A stretch of DNA of 64,000 bases from Peteryoungia ipomoeae (GTDB taxonomy: Bacteria; Pseudomonadota; Alphaproteobacteria; Rhizobiales; Rhizobiaceae), in NCBI RefSeq assembly GCF_004912165.1, contig NZ_STGV01000008.1, positions 96,306 through 160,305 on the forward strand. The letters are read 5' to 3'. The notes under the pieces were generated by a model, which was not told the origin of the DNA, did not search any database, and was given only the letters and a program-made list of their open reading frames with translations. A program made the position numbers and the translations under genes. Of the stretch, positions 50,819 through 60,612 are shown in pieces; position 1 is the first letter of the stretch, and each line of letters opens with the position of its first letter.

Positions 50819-52303
50819 TCAGGCAATGCCGCCGAGGCAGATATACTTGATCTCGGTATAATCATCGGCGCCGTATTTCGAGCCTTCACGGCCAAGACCG
50901 GACTGCTTGATGCCGCCAAAGGGCGCGACCTCGGTGGAGATGAGCCCGGTGTTGACGCCGACCATGCCGTATTCGAGCGCTTCCGCGACGCGGAAGACCT
51001 TGGCGATGTCCTTCGAGTAGAAATAGGAGGCAAGGCCGAATTCGGTGGCATTCGCCAGCTCGATTACTTCTTCTTCGGTCTCGAATTTGAAGAGCGGAGC
51101 AACCGGGCCGAAGGTCTCTTCGGTCGCAACCTTCATGGCTGTGGTGACACCCGTCAGGATCGTCGGCTCGAAGAAGAGTTCGCCAGCCGCCGACGGCTTG
51201 CCGCCGAGCGCAATCTCGGCCCCCTTGGAAACGGCATCCGCCACATGCTCCTTCACCTTCTCGACTGCCTTGGCGTCGATCAGCGGACCTGTGGTGACAC
51301 CTTCCGCAAAGCCGTTGCCGACCTTTAACTGACTGACCTTCTCGGCGAGCTTCTTGGCGAAGGCATCGTAGACGCCGGACTGGACGTAAAGCCGGTTGGC
51401 GCAGACGCAGGTCTGGCCGGCATTGCGGTACTTGGAGATCATCGCCCCTTCGACCGCTGCGTCGAGATCCGCATCATCGAAGACAATAAAGGGGGCGTTG
51501 CCGCCCAGTTCCAGGCCGAGCTTCATGATCTGGTCGGCGCCCTGCCGCATCAGGATACGGCCGACATTGGTGGAGCCGGTGAAGGTCAGTTTGCGTACCT
51601 TGTCGTTGGCGCAGAGTTCCTGGCCAACCATGGCAGCGTCGGTCGAGGTGAGGACCGAGAAGAGGCCGGCAGGCAATCCGGCGCGCTCGGCGAGGATGGC
51701 TATCGCCAATGCCGAGAGTGGGGTCTGGGCGGCAGGCTTCGACACCATGGCACAGCCGACGGCGAGTGCCGGGGCAACCTTGCGGGCGAGCATGGCGTTG
51801 GGGAAATTCCACGGCGTGATCGCGCCGACGACGCCGACCGGCTGCTTGATCACCATGATCCGCTTGTCGGCCTGGTGGCCGGGTATCGTATCGCCATAGA
51901 CGCGCTTGGCTTCCTCGGCGAACCATTCGACATAGGATGCGCCGTAGAGGATTTCGCCGCGAGCTTCCGGCCACGGCTTGCCCATTTCCATGGTGAGGAT
52001 CGTCGCCAGGTCATCGGCGTTGGCGACCATCAGGTCGTTCCACTTGCGCAAGATCGCGGCGCGTTCCTTGCCGGTCTTCTTCGACCAGGCCTTCTGAGCC
52101 GTAAAGGCGGCGTCGATTGCGTTGGCGACTTCGGCCTTGTTCACATCCGGCAGAACGGCAATGACATCGCCGGTGGCAGGATTGGTGACCTCGAAGGTCT
52201 TGCCGGATTGGCTGGCGGCCAGCCAGTCGTTGCCGACAAGCGATCTGTCTGTCGCCAGCGTTTTGTCCTTCAGTTTGTCGGTCAGAACGTTCGAAAGGGT
52301 CAT
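50819..52303 (-). CDS. gabD: NAD(P)-dependent succinate-semialdehyde dehydrogenase
   Basis: A 494-residue aldehyde dehydrogenase with WNFPNAMLARKVAPALAVG, catalytic Glu in LELGGNAPFIV and catalytic Cys299 in GQTCVCANR. The double Cys motif CVC and the GREGSKYGADDYTEIKYIC end are typical of GabD. It oxidises succinate semialdehyde to succinate, the second step of GABA use. Its start lies 3 bases after the gabT stop, forming a tight gabT-gabD operon. Confidence 0.93.
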   Translation of the reverse strand: MTLSNVLTDKLKDKTLATDRSLVGNDWLAASQSGKTFEVTNPATGDVIAVLPDVNKAEVANAIDAAFTAQKAWSKKTGKERAAILRKWNDLMVANADDLATILTMEMGKPWPEARGEILYGASYVEWFAEEAKRVYGDTIPGHQADKRIMVIKQPVGVVGAITPWNFPNAMLARKVAPALAVGCAMVSKPAAQTPLSALAIAILAERAGLPAGLFSVLTSTDAAMVGQELCANDKVRKLTFTGSTNVGRILMRQGADQIMKLGLELGGNAPFIVFDDADLDAAVEGAMISKYRNAGQTCVCANRLYVQSGVYDAFAKKLAEKVSQLKVGNGFAEGVTTGPLIDAKAVEKVKEHVADAVSKGAEIALGGKPSAAGELFFEPTILTGVTTAMKVATEETFGPVAPLFKFETEEEVIELANATEFGLASYFYSKDIAKVFRVAEALEYGMVGVNTGLISTEVAPFGGIKQSGLGREGSKYGADDYTEIKYICLGGIA

Positions 52304-52306
52304 GCC

Positions 52307-53587
52307 TCAGGCTCCTGCTGCAACTTCGCGGATCGAGGCTTCGATCAGGTCGAGTGCCTCGTTGAAAACCTCGTCCTGAATGGTGATCGGGGCAAGGAAG
52401 CGGATGACGTTGCTGTAGACGCCGCAGGTCAGAAGGATCAGGCCCTTCTCCAGCGCCTTCACACGCACCGCATTGGTGAAATCCGCGTTCGGCTTGTCGG
52501 TTCCCGGCACCTTGAACTCAAGGGCATTCATAAAGCCGAGGCCGCGAATGTCCATGATGTGAGGAATGTCTGCGCGCAGCGCTTCGAGGCGCTGTTTCAG
52601 ACGGTTGCCGAGCTGGTTGGCGCGATCGCAGAGGTTTTCTTCTTCGATCACGTCGAGCACGGCATGGGCGGCGGCGATCGCCAGCGGGTTGCCGGCATAG
52701 GTGCCGCCAAGGCCGCCGGGGCCGGGGGCATCCATCAGTTCGGCGCGGCCGGTGACGGCAGACAGCGGGAAGCCGCCGGCGAGGCTTTTCGCCATCGTCG
52801 TCAGGTCCGGTACGACGTCATAGTGTTCCATGGCAAAGAGCTTGCCGGTGCGGGCAAAGCCGGTCTGCACCTCATCGGCAACCAGCAGGATGCCGTGTTC
52901 GTCGCAGATCTCGCGGAGCGCCTTCATCAGGGCCCGCGGCAAGTCATAGAAGCCGCCTTCACCCTGCACGGGCTCCAGAATGATCGCCGCGACCCGCTTC
53001 GGGTCGACATCGGCCTTGAACAGCTTGTCGAGCACGTCGAGGGTCGTTTCGACATCGATCCCGTGCATTTCAAGCGGGAAGGGGACATGGAAGACATCGC
53101 CCATCATCGGGCCGAAGCCGACCTTGTAGGGCACGACCTTGCCGGTCAGCGCCATGCCGAGGAAGGTTCGGCCGTGAAAGCCGCCGGTAAACGCGATGAC
53201 TGCGGAGCGGTTGGTCGCGCAACGGGCGATCTTGATGGCGTTCTCGACGGCTTCGGCACCGGTGGTGGCGAAGATCGTCTTCTTCTCGAAGTTGCCGGGT
53301 ACGATCTTGTTGAGGCGCTCGGCCAGCGCGACATAGTTCTCGTAGGGCACGACCTGATGGCAGGTGTGAGTGAAGCGGTCGAGCTGGTTCTTGACGGCTT
53401 CGACAACCTTCGGGTGGCGATGGCCGGTGTTGAGAACGGCAATGCCGCCGGCGAAGTCGATGTAGCGTTTTCCCTCGACATCCCAGATTTCCGAATTCTC
53501 AGCCTTGTCGGCATAGATCTGCGTGGTCATGCCAACGCCACGGGAAATGGCGTCATTCTTGCGAGCTGAGATTTCGGCGTTCTTCAT
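52307..53587 (-). CDS. gabT: 4-aminobutyrate aminotransferase
   Basis: A 426-residue class III aminotransferase. IWDVEGKRYIDFAGGIAVLN, the ADEVQTGFARTGK motif with the PLP-binding Asp and the Lys of TMAKSLAGGFPLSAV mark GabT. It transfers the amino group of GABA to 2-oxoglutarate, giving succinate semialdehyde for GabD downstream. The ATG at 53587 has AGGA 8 bases upstream and fits the family start. An ATG 9 bases earlier is possible. It is divergent from a MerR/XRE/cupin regulator that probably controls it. Confidence 0.93.
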   Translation of the reverse strand: MKNAEISARKNDAISRGVGMTTQIYADKAENSEIWDVEGKRYIDFAGGIAVLNTGHRHPKVVEAVKNQLDRFTHTCHQVVPYENYVALAERLNKIVPGNFEKKTIFATTGAEAVENAIKIARCATNRSAVIAFTGGFHGRTFLGMALTGKVVPYKVGFGPMMGDVFHVPFPLEMHGIDVETTLDVLDKLFKADVDPKRVAAIILEPVQGEGGFYDLPRALMKALREICDEHGILLVADEVQTGFARTGKLFAMEHYDVVPDLTTMAKSLAGGFPLSAVTGRAELMDAPGPGGLGGTYAGNPLAIAAAHAVLDVIEEENLCDRANQLGNRLKQRLEALRADIPHIMDIRGLGFMNALEFKVPGTDKPNADFTNAVRVKALEKGLILLTCGVYSNVIRFLAPITIQDEVFNEALDLIEASIREVAAGA

Positions 53588-53655
53588 CGTTTTCATCCTG
53601 TGCGAAGGGTTGCCATTGGCCAGTGCCGCCGATTTTCGGCGGCCTTCAATATTTC

Positions 53656-53672
53656 CTACATTTTTTCTGTAG
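53656..53672. promoter_or_regulatory. Operator candidate between gabT and its regulator
   Basis: CTACA-TTTTTTC-TGTAG is an inverted repeat with 5-base arms in an AT-rich patch of the divergent gap. Its spacing resembles the dyads bound by MerR proteins between promoter elements. Confidence 0.45.
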
Positions 53673-53733
53673 ACTTGCAATATGGCTTTTCGGCATTATG
53701 CACGCGCATTGCGACACCGAGAATGAGGTTACC

Positions 53734-54561
53734 TTGGACGAGATCCGCTACAAGATCGCCGAAGCCGCCAGAATGGCGGGCGTTTCGCCGTCGACCTTGC
53801 GGCTTTGGGAGAGCCAGGATCTGCTGCAGCCCATCCGCACTGCGACCGGGCAGCGTATCTATGACAAGGCGCTCGTTGATCGGTTGAAGCGGATCGCCTG
53901 GCTCAGGCAAGAGAGGGGGCTCAATCCGGCGGCCATTCGCGAGACGCTCCGCGACGACATGCCGGCGGCGACGGACACAGCTGTTGATGCCGATGACGAT
54001 GCGCTGGATGCCGCCGATACCCGGCCTGGCACGCGCATGCGGCGACTGCGTCGGGATGCCGGTCGGACGCTCGACAATGTCGCGCAGGCGACCGGGGTCT
54101 CGGTTTCGCAGCTCTCGACTTTCGAGCGCACCTCGCAGGGGCTATCGTTCACGGCGCTGCATGCGGTCGCGCAGAACCTCGGAACCACGCTCGCATCGCT
54201 GAGCGGGCAAGAAGAGGCAAGTGGTGGAGAATCGCTGATCCGCGAGGGTCGCTGGCCGTCCTGGCCAACAACATCGTCCGGCGTCCAGGTGCAGGTCTTG
54301 GCGGAGGGGCGCAACCAGATGGAATGCAATCGCTTCCAGCTTGCCCCGGGCGCATCCAGTGAGGGCGCCTACCAGCACGAGGGCGAGGAATTCATCCACA
54401 TGCTGCAGGGCAGCCTGGAGATCATTCTCGACGGGGACAAGTTCTTCGAACTCAATGCCGGCGACAGCTTCTATTTCGAAAGCCGCCGGCCGCATTCCTG
54501 GCGCAACATCGCCGAGGGCGAAACCATTCTCATCTGGATCAACACGCCGGCGACATTCTGA
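53734..54561 (+). CDS. MerR/XRE/cupin three-domain regulator, probable gab regulator
   Basis: This 275-residue regulator has three parts. A MerR-type winged helix comes first (about 4-70, YKIAEAARMAGVSPSTLRLWES). An XRE helix-turn-helix follows (about 100-155, LRRDAGRTLDNVAQATGVSVSQLSTFE). A C-terminal cupin ends the protein (about 190-270, HEGEEFIHMLQGSLEIIL and HSWRNI). Two DNA-binding domains in one chain are unusual; a cupin commonly senses a small ligand. I chose TTG at 53734 because GAGG lies 6 bases upstream and the MerR domain begins there; ATG at 53698 adds 12 residues and is the alternative. Divergence from gabT suggests control of GABA catabolism. Confidence 0.82.
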   Translation: MDEIRYKIAEAARMAGVSPSTLRLWESQDLLQPIRTATGQRIYDKALVDRLKRIAWLRQERGLNPAAIRETLRDDMPAATDTAVDADDDALDAADTRPGTRMRRLRRDAGRTLDNVAQATGVSVSQLSTFERTSQGLSFTALHAVAQNLGTTLASLSGQEEASGGESLIREGRWPSWPTTSSGVQVQVLAEGRNQMECNRFQLAPGASSEGAYQHEGEEFIHMLQGSLEIILDGDKFFELNAGDSFYFESRRPHSWRNIAEGETILIWINTPATF

Positions 54562-54573
54562 GGGGCAAAGAAA

Positions 54574-54597
54574 AACGGCGGCCCGAGAGCCGCCGTT
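54574..54597. terminator. Bidirectional intrinsic terminator
   Basis: AACGGCGGC (54574-54582) pairs with GCCGCCGTT (54589-54597), loop CCGAGA, between the convergent gab regulator and efflux channel genes. An A-run precedes it, which gives the leftward T-run. Confidence 0.75.
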
Positions 54598-54617
54598 CGA
54601 TCTTGTGTCTGTCAGGA

Positions 54618-56033
54618 CTACCTGTTGGCGACAACCGTCGTCGCACCCCAGGCATAACCCCCGCCGATGGCAACGTTGAGGTTGACGTAGTTGGTGGCCA
54701 TCTGCTGGACGGCCTGCGCGAGGTTGGCCTGGGCGCTGGCGACGTTGCGCTGGGCGTCGAGGACGTCGAGCAGCGAGGAGGCGCCGTCGCGGTAGCTTGC
54801 AGTCGCAAGCGACAACGCTTCCTCATAGGACCGCACGGTTGCGGTGAGGGCCGAAACGGTCTGGCGGGCGCGGTTCACGGCCACCATCGCGTTCTCGACT
54901 TCCTGTACGGCGTTCAGAACGGCTTCCTTCCAGGTCAGATAGGCTTCGCGTGCCGCCGATTCCTTTGCCTTGATGTTCGCCCGGCGTGCGCCGGCGTCAA
55001 AGATCGGCAGGTTGAGGCTCGGACCGAAGCCCCAGGTCGTCAGACTGCCGTCAACGCCGGAGGCCGCGATATGGGCCGGCGAAATCGAACCGCTGAGCGA
55101 GATCGATGGATAAAGGGCGGCTTCTGCCACGCCGACTTCCGCGACAGCGGCCGCAAGGCTGCGTTCGGCCGCGCGAATATCCGGGCGATTGCGGATGAGG
55201 TCGGCGGGGACGCCAGCGCTGATGCTGCGACGCGCATAGGGCTGCGGAGCACCCTTCTGGAGATCGGCAACCAGGCTTGCGGCCGGCAGGCCGAGCAGGA
55301 AGGCAATGCGATGGGTCGCCTGACGGAACTGGGTTTCCAGGCCTGGAATTTCAGCCAGTGTCGAATTGACCAGGCCTTCTGCCTGAACGACATCCAGACG
55401 CGAGGCTGCGCCGGCTTCCAGCTGCAGGCGCGTGAGATCAAGCGTTTCGCGGCGCGAACCGAGGTTCTTGCGGGCGATCGCGATCCGCTCCTGATAGTAA
55501 CGGGCATCGATATAGGCCGAGACGACGCTCGACAGGTAAGTCAGCTTCGCAACATCGGCACTGGCATAGGCCGCGTCGAGCGTTGCACCGGCGCTTTCCT
55601 TCGAGCGGCGATACTGGCCGAAGAGATCGAGGAGCCAGGAGGCGCTGAGCTGGCCGCCCGACGTCCTGGTTGTTGGCCGGCTTGCGCTGTCGCCGGTTCC
55701 GCGCGCGCCCGAAACCTCGAACGAAGCCGCACTGTTCAGCTGCGGGAAGGCGCCAGCATCTGCAGCCTGGAAGTTGGCTTCGGCGGCTGTGATGCGCTCG
55801 ATGGCCTGCTGTACGGAAAGGTTTTCGCGCAAGCCTGTCTCGACGAGGCCGTTGAGTCGACGGTCGTTGAAGGTTGTCCACCAGGCCGCCATCGTCACGT
55901 CGCCATTCGGCTTTAAGCTGCCTTCGGAAAACTTCACGGGGAGGGTGGTCTGGGGCGTCTCGTGGTTTGGACCGACGACACAGCCGGACAGCAGTAGCAT
56001 GAATAGCGGAGCTGCAGCGCGAATGGATGGCAT
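54618..56033 (-). CDS. Outer-membrane efflux channel lipoprotein (OprM/NodT family)
   Basis: A 471-residue RND outer-membrane factor. The signal peptide ends with lipobox LLLSGC (Cys about 18), so it is acylated. Two repeated helical OEP halves follow, with LDLFGQYRRSKESA and the repeat SLSGSISPAHI..., and the tail GASSLLDVLDAQRNVASAQ is typical of NodT/OprM. It forms the TolC-like trimeric duct for the RND pump encoded upstream. ATG at 56033 has AGGA 7 bases before. The gap to the permease gene (125 bases) is wider than the others in this operon, leaving room for an internal promoter. Confidence 0.92.
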   Translation of the reverse strand: MPSIRAAAPLFMLLLSGCVVGPNHETPQTTLPVKFSEGSLKPNGDVTMAAWWTTFNDRRLNGLVETGLRENLSVQQAIERITAAEANFQAADAGAFPQLNSAASFEVSGARGTGDSASRPTTRTSGGQLSASWLLDLFGQYRRSKESAGATLDAAYASADVAKLTYLSSVVSAYIDARYYQERIAIARKNLGSRRETLDLTRLQLEAGAASRLDVVQAEGLVNSTLAEIPGLETQFRQATHRIAFLLGLPAASLVADLQKGAPQPYARRSISAGVPADLIRNRPDIRAAERSLAAAVAEVGVAEAALYPSISLSGSISPAHIAASGVDGSLTTWGFGPSLNLPIFDAGARRANIKAKESAAREAYLTWKEAVLNAVQEVENAMVAVNRARQTVSALTATVRSYEEALSLATASYRDGASSLLDVLDAQRNVASAQANLAQAVQQMATNYVNLNVAIGGGYAWGATTVVANR

Positions 56034-56158
56034 AACGATTTCCTGTTCAGATCCCGGCCACGTCTTCATTGAGAACTTGATGGCAGAAGCGGTCAGAGTT
56101 CGCGCAGAGGCCAGCGAAGCAGCCTCTGCATTTGACGGTTAACATAGTTTGTCAGCTT

Positions 56159-59100
56159 CTAGGATGTCACGCCCCGGTCGGCCTTTGCACCACCGAAAAG
56201 CTTGCGAATAATCACGAAGAATGACGGTACGAAGAAAATCCCGAGCGCTGTTGCCGTAAAGACACCGCCGAGCACGCCAATACCGATCGAGTTCTGCGCT
56301 GCCGAGCCCGCACCCGTGGCGATTGCAAGCGGCACCACGCCGAGACCAAAGGCCAGCGACGTCATGATGATAGGCCGCAGACGAAGCTTTGCGGCTTCGA
56401 GCGTCGCGTCCATGAGGCTCACGCCCGGCCCTTGGCGGTCCTTGGCGAATTCGACGATCAGGATCGCGTTTTTCGCCGCAAGACCGATGGTCGTGAGAAG
56501 GCCGACTTTGAAGTAAACGTCGTTGGACTGGCCGAAATAATAGGCCGAGGCAACCGCTCCGAGGACCCCAACCGGAACGGCCATGATGACCGAGAACGGG
56601 ATCGTCCAGCTTTCGTAAAGTGCTGCCAGGCAGAGGAAGACAATCAGGACCGAGAGCGCGTAGAGGATTGGCGCCTGCGAACCCGACAGCCGTTCCTGGT
56701 AGGAAATACCCTGCCAGGCGACGGTATAGCCGCCGGGAAGACCGGCCGTCAGCTTTTCCATCTCGTCCATCGCGGTGCCGGAGCTCACGCCTGGGCCTGC
56801 CGCACCTTCCATGGAAATTGCGCCGACACCATTGAAGCGGCTCAGCGTTGGAGCACCGCTTACCCATTCCGTCTTCACGAAGGAGGAGAAAGGTACCATC
56901 TCGCCGGCGGTGTTGCGGGCATACCAGTGATCGACAGCGTTTTCCTGCATCCGGTAAGGGGCGTCGCCCTGCACATAGACGGGTTTCAGCTCGTCGTTGA
57001 GGGTGAAGTCATTGACGTCGCGACCGGCAAAGATTGTCGACAGCATGTTGTTGACGCTGGCGATATCCAGACCCATTGCCCCCATCTTCTCCTGGTCGAG
57101 AAGGAGCTTCAGCTGCGTTTCAGCCGGCGGGTTGTTGGAGCGGAGCGAGCTGACATTGGCGTTGCTGCCGCCAGCCTGCATCAATTGCTGCGCAGCCGCC
57201 GTCAAGGCCTCCGTTCCATTCTTGCCGCTGTCGACGAGATACATCGAGAAGCCGCTCGAGGTGCCAAGTCCGGGAATGGCCGGTGGCTGCAACGGGAAGA
57301 CCTGTGCGTCGCGGATCGTGAAGAAATAGCCCATGGCACGCTGGACGACAGCGGATGCCGCCAGTTCAGGTGCCGTGCGCTCATCGAAATCCTTGAGCTT
57401 GGCGAAGACGAGCGCATAGTTCTGGCCAGCGCCGACGAAGGAGAAGCCGGAGACCGAGAAGACGTCCTGGATCGCGGCCTGTTCCTTGTCGAGGTAGTAG
57501 TCTTCGATCTTCTTGATGACTTCTTCTGTCCGCCCGGCAGTGGCGCCGTTGGGCAGTTGGACAATCGTCATCAGGACGCCCTGGTCTTCCTGCGGCAGGA
57601 AGGAGGAGGGGAGGCGGAGGAAGAACCAGCTCATGCCGCCGATTACGATGGCAAACATCAGCATCACACGGAACGGACGCTTGAGCAGATAGCCGATCGT
57701 CGAAACATAACCGTTTGTGGTGCGGTCAAAGTTGCGATTGAACCACCCAGCCAGACCGCGCTTCTGCCCGTGATCCTTCACCGGCTTCAGCATGGTTGCG
57801 CAAAGCGCGGGCGTCAGGATGAGGGCGACCAGCGCCGACAACGCCATGGCCGAGACGATGGTGATGGAGAACTGGCGGTAGATGATGCCGGTCGAGCCCC
57901 CAAAGAAGGCCATCGGAATGAAGACGGCCGTCAGCACCAGGGCGATGCCGATGATCGCGCCGGTGATTTCGCCCATCGACTTCTCGGTCGCCTCAAGGGG
58001 AGAGAGACCCTCTTCGCTCATGATGCGCTCGACGTTCTCGACCACGACGATCGCGTCGTCGACCAAGAGGCCGATCGCCAAGACCATGGCGAACATCGTC
58101 AAGGTATTGATGGAGTAGCCGGTGATCGCGAGAATGCCGAATGTTCCAAGCAGAACCACAGGAACGGCGATCATCGGGATCAGTGTCGCGCGCAGGTTCT
58201 GCAGGAAGATCAGAAGCACGACAAAGACGAGGACAATCGCTTCGATCAGCGTGTGTACGACCTTCTCGATCGACAGCTGCACAAATGGCGTCGTGTCGTA
58301 GGGATAGGTCAGAATGACATTTTCCGGCAAACCGCCACTGAGCGATTCGAGCGTGGTCTTTACCAGGGCAGCGGTATCCAGCGCGTTTGCACCGGTTGCC
58401 AGATTGACAGCAAAGCCTGTTGCGGGGTTCCGGTTGGCGCGGGTGTTGGTGCCGTAGCTTTCCTGACCGATCTCGATACGGGCGACATCGCTGAGGCGGA
58501 CGGTCGCGCCGTCGGTTTCCGTTTTCAGGATGATCGATTCAAATTCCGCAACCGATTGAAGCTGGCTTTGCGCGGTGACCGTCACATTGAGCTGCTGGCC
58601 ATCGGCCATCGGCTGGGCGCCCAGAGAACCGACCGAAACCTGCGTGTTTTGCGATTGGATCGCGCTGGTGATGTCGGTTGGGGTCAGCTGGAACTTGTTG
58701 AGCTTGAAGGGATCGAGCCAGATGCGCATGGCATAGCCGGTGCCGAAAACCTCGATGCTGCCAACACCTTCAAGACGCTTGATCTGGTCTTCAATCTGCG
58801 TCGAGAAAATGTCGCCCAGCTCGACATTGCTGCGCTTGGCATCGGTCGACACGAGGGCGCCGACGAGAAGGATGCTGGAGGTCGAGCGCGTAACCGAGAT
58901 GCCCGATGTCTGGACGATATCCGGCAGCTGTGACTGGACCAGCTGGAGCTTGTTCTGAACCTGGACCTGAGCGATTTCCGGATCTACCGAATTGCCGAAG
59001 GTCAGGGTTACGCTGGCCGAACCCGTGCTGGAGGATGACGTCATATAGGTCAGATCATCAAGACCGGTCATGCCGTCTTCGATGATGGACGTGACGGATT

Positions 59101-59275
59101 TTTCCACCGTCTCGGCGCTTGCCCCGTTATAGCTTGCGGAAATACGCACCGTTGTCGGGGCGATTTCTGGGTATTGCGCGATTGAAAGGGTCGAGATTGC
59201 AAGCGCTCCGCCAAGCATGATGACGATTGCAATGACCCACGCAAAGATCGGGCGATGAATGAAGTATTTTGCCAT
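56159..59275 (-). CDS. RND multidrug efflux permease (AcrB/MexB-like, HAE1)
   Basis: The product has 1038 residues, full length for HAE1-class RND pumps. Twelve membrane spans in two sets enclose two large periplasmic loops. The proton-relay Asp pair sits in GLLVDDAIVVVENVER of helix 4. The N-terminal MAKYFIHRPIFAWVIAI and the ARAN-like segment support the AcrB-type group. It exports hydrophobic drugs, plant phenolics or bile-like compounds from periplasm or membrane. It is the second gene of an adaptor-permease-channel operon downstream of a TetR regulator, an order that matches AmeABC of Agrobacterium. Confidence 0.93.
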   Translation of the reverse strand: MAKYFIHRPIFAWVIAIVIMLGGALAISTLSIAQYPEIAPTTVRISASYNGASAETVEKSVTSIIEDGMTGLDDLTYMTSSSSTGSASVTLTFGNSVDPEIAQVQVQNKLQLVQSQLPDIVQTSGISVTRSTSSILLVGALVSTDAKRSNVELGDIFSTQIEDQIKRLEGVGSIEVFGTGYAMRIWLDPFKLNKFQLTPTDITSAIQSQNTQVSVGSLGAQPMADGQQLNVTVTAQSQLQSVAEFESIILKTETDGATVRLSDVARIEIGQESYGTNTRANRNPATGFAVNLATGANALDTAALVKTTLESLSGGLPENVILTYPYDTTPFVQLSIEKVVHTLIEAIVLVFVVLLIFLQNLRATLIPMIAVPVVLLGTFGILAITGYSINTLTMFAMVLAIGLLVDDAIVVVENVERIMSEEGLSPLEATEKSMGEITGAIIGIALVLTAVFIPMAFFGGSTGIIYRQFSITIVSAMALSALVALILTPALCATMLKPVKDHGQKRGLAGWFNRNFDRTTNGYVSTIGYLLKRPFRVMLMFAIVIGGMSWFFLRLPSSFLPQEDQGVLMTIVQLPNGATAGRTEEVIKKIEDYYLDKEQAAIQDVFSVSGFSFVGAGQNYALVFAKLKDFDERTAPELAASAVVQRAMGYFFTIRDAQVFPLQPPAIPGLGTSSGFSMYLVDSGKNGTEALTAAAQQLMQAGGSNANVSSLRSNNPPAETQLKLLLDQEKMGAMGLDIASVNNMLSTIFAGRDVNDFTLNDELKPVYVQGDAPYRMQENAVDHWYARNTAGEMVPFSSFVKTEWVSGAPTLSRFNGVGAISMEGAAGPGVSSGTAMDEMEKLTAGLPGGYTVAWQGISYQERLSGSQAPILYALSVLIVFLCLAALYESWTIPFSVIMAVPVGVLGAVASAYYFGQSNDVYFKVGLLTTIGLAAKNAILIVEFAKDRQGPGVSLMDATLEAAKLRLRPIIMTSLAFGLGVVPLAIATGAGSAAQNSIGIGVLGGVFTATALGIFFVPSFFVIIRKLFGGAKADRGVTS

Positions 59276-59310
59276 TGGTTTATCCCTGGTGCCTCTCGTT
59301 CGCGCTCAGC

Positions 59311-60513
59311 TCAAGGCTTTGCTGCGGGGGCGGCTTCAGGCTTGGCGACTTCTTCAACGAGGCCCTGCTCATTGACCGTGGCTTCGACCGGGGCAACGAC
59401 TGCGTCCTCGGCGATCCACTGGAAGCCATCGAGAATAAGCTTGTCGCCATCAGCGACGCCTTCCGTCACAAGCCAGTTGTTGCCGGAAACCTGGCTTGTT
59501 GGGAATGTACGCGTCTGAACCTTGTTGTCGGCGGTGACGAACTTGGCCGTCAATTGGCCGCTGGGGTTCCTGGTCGCCGCCAGCTGCGGGATCAGATAGC
59601 CATTTTCGGTTCCAACCGTCACCGTCGCGCGGACATACATGCCAGGCAAAACGAGGTTGTCGGGATTGTCGAACACCGCGCGGATGGAATAGGTGCCGGT
59701 GGTTTCGGACACTGCCATGTCCGACATGTCGAGCTTGCCGACGACCGGGTAGTCATGGCCATCCTCGAGCGTCAGACGGATTTCCGCCGCTTCACTCTGG
59801 TTTACGCGTCCTTCCCTGATGGCTTCACGAAGCCGCAGGAGATTGACGCTCGATTCAGTCAGGTCGATATAGATTGGATCCAGCTGACGCAGGGTTGTCA
59901 AAGAATCTGCCTGATTGGCCGTGACCACATTGCCCACCGAGTAGCGAGAGGCAGTGGTCACGCCTTCAAAGGGCGCGCGAAGCTCGGTCAGGCCCAGCTC
60001 AATTTCCGCAGAGCGGAGCGCGGCCTTGGCAACGGCCACGTCTGCCTCCGCTTGAAGCAGCGTGACTTTCGCATTTTCGAGCTCAACCTGCGTTGCACCA
60101 CTGCCAACGAGCCGCTCCTGACGGGCCAGATTGGACTGCGCCGTCGGCACGCCCGCTTCAGCCTTTTGCAAGGTCGCCTCGGCCTGGGCATAGGCGGCGC
60201 GATAGGTGTCGTCCTCGATTTTGTACAGCAGATCGCCCTGCTTCACCTCACTGCCTTCCTTGAAGGCGATTTCCTTGATCACGCCGCTGACACGTGGCCT
60301 GATCTCTGCCGTCTGATAGGCAGAGGCACGGCCCGGCAGCACGCTGGTCAAAGCATGAGGCGCTTTCTTCATGATGGCGACGCTCACCGGCGCAGGTGGC
60401 CGTTCCTGGCCGGCGGCTGGTGCCGCATTTTCTGAAGAGCCGGAATCACTGCAAGCAGTGAGTGTGACACAGCACAGCGCGACGGCGGCGGCAAGGGAAA
60501 GGCGTCGGGTCAT
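59311..60513 (-). CDS. RND periplasmic adaptor (AcrA-like lipoprotein)
   Basis: A 400-residue membrane-fusion protein with a lipoprotein signal (LTAC, Cys about 21). An alpha-helical hairpin (about 95-165) lies between lipoyl half-motifs (EIRPRVSGVIKEI and LRAPFEGVTTASRYSVG), followed by beta-barrel and membrane-proximal domains. It links the RND pump to the outer-membrane channel. ATG at 60513 is preferred to a TTG 12 bases upstream. A perfect 9-bp inverted repeat lies 100 bases upstream, before the operon and at the end of the tetR gene, a likely control site. Confidence 0.93.
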   Translation of the reverse strand: MTRRLSLAAAVALCCVTLTACSDSGSSENAAPAAGQERPPAPVSVAIMKKAPHALTSVLPGRASAYQTAEIRPRVSGVIKEIAFKEGSEVKQGDLLYKIEDDTYRAAYAQAEATLQKAEAGVPTAQSNLARQERLVGSGATQVELENAKVTLLQAEADVAVAKAALRSAEIELGLTELRAPFEGVTTASRYSVGNVVTANQADSLTTLRQLDPIYIDLTESSVNLLRLREAIREGRVNQSEAAEIRLTLEDGHDYPVVGKLDMSDMAVSETTGTYSIRAVFDNPDNLVLPGMYVRATVTVGTENGYLIPQLAATRNPSGQLTAKFVTADNKVQTRTFPTSQVSGNNWLVTEGVADGDKLILDGFQWIAEDAVVAPVEATVNEQGLVEEVAKPEAAPAAKP

Positions 60514-60612
60514 CAAAATTTCCAAAGGTCAGAAATGAGGTCGCGTCTCTGTCACTTGAAAGGGCGCAAGCACAGAGGCCCGCTGATCATCCTGTCAGAA
60601 GATCGCTGGCGA

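Noticed and set aside
51875..53569. Long plus-strand frame opposite gabD and gabT
   Set aside because: It lies wholly antisense to two clearly recognised enzymes and shows no motif.
56432..58933. Very long open frame (over 800 codons) opposite the RND permease gene
   Set aside because: It is a mirror of the high-GC codon pattern of the real permease; its translation is highly charged with no family features and no ribosome site.
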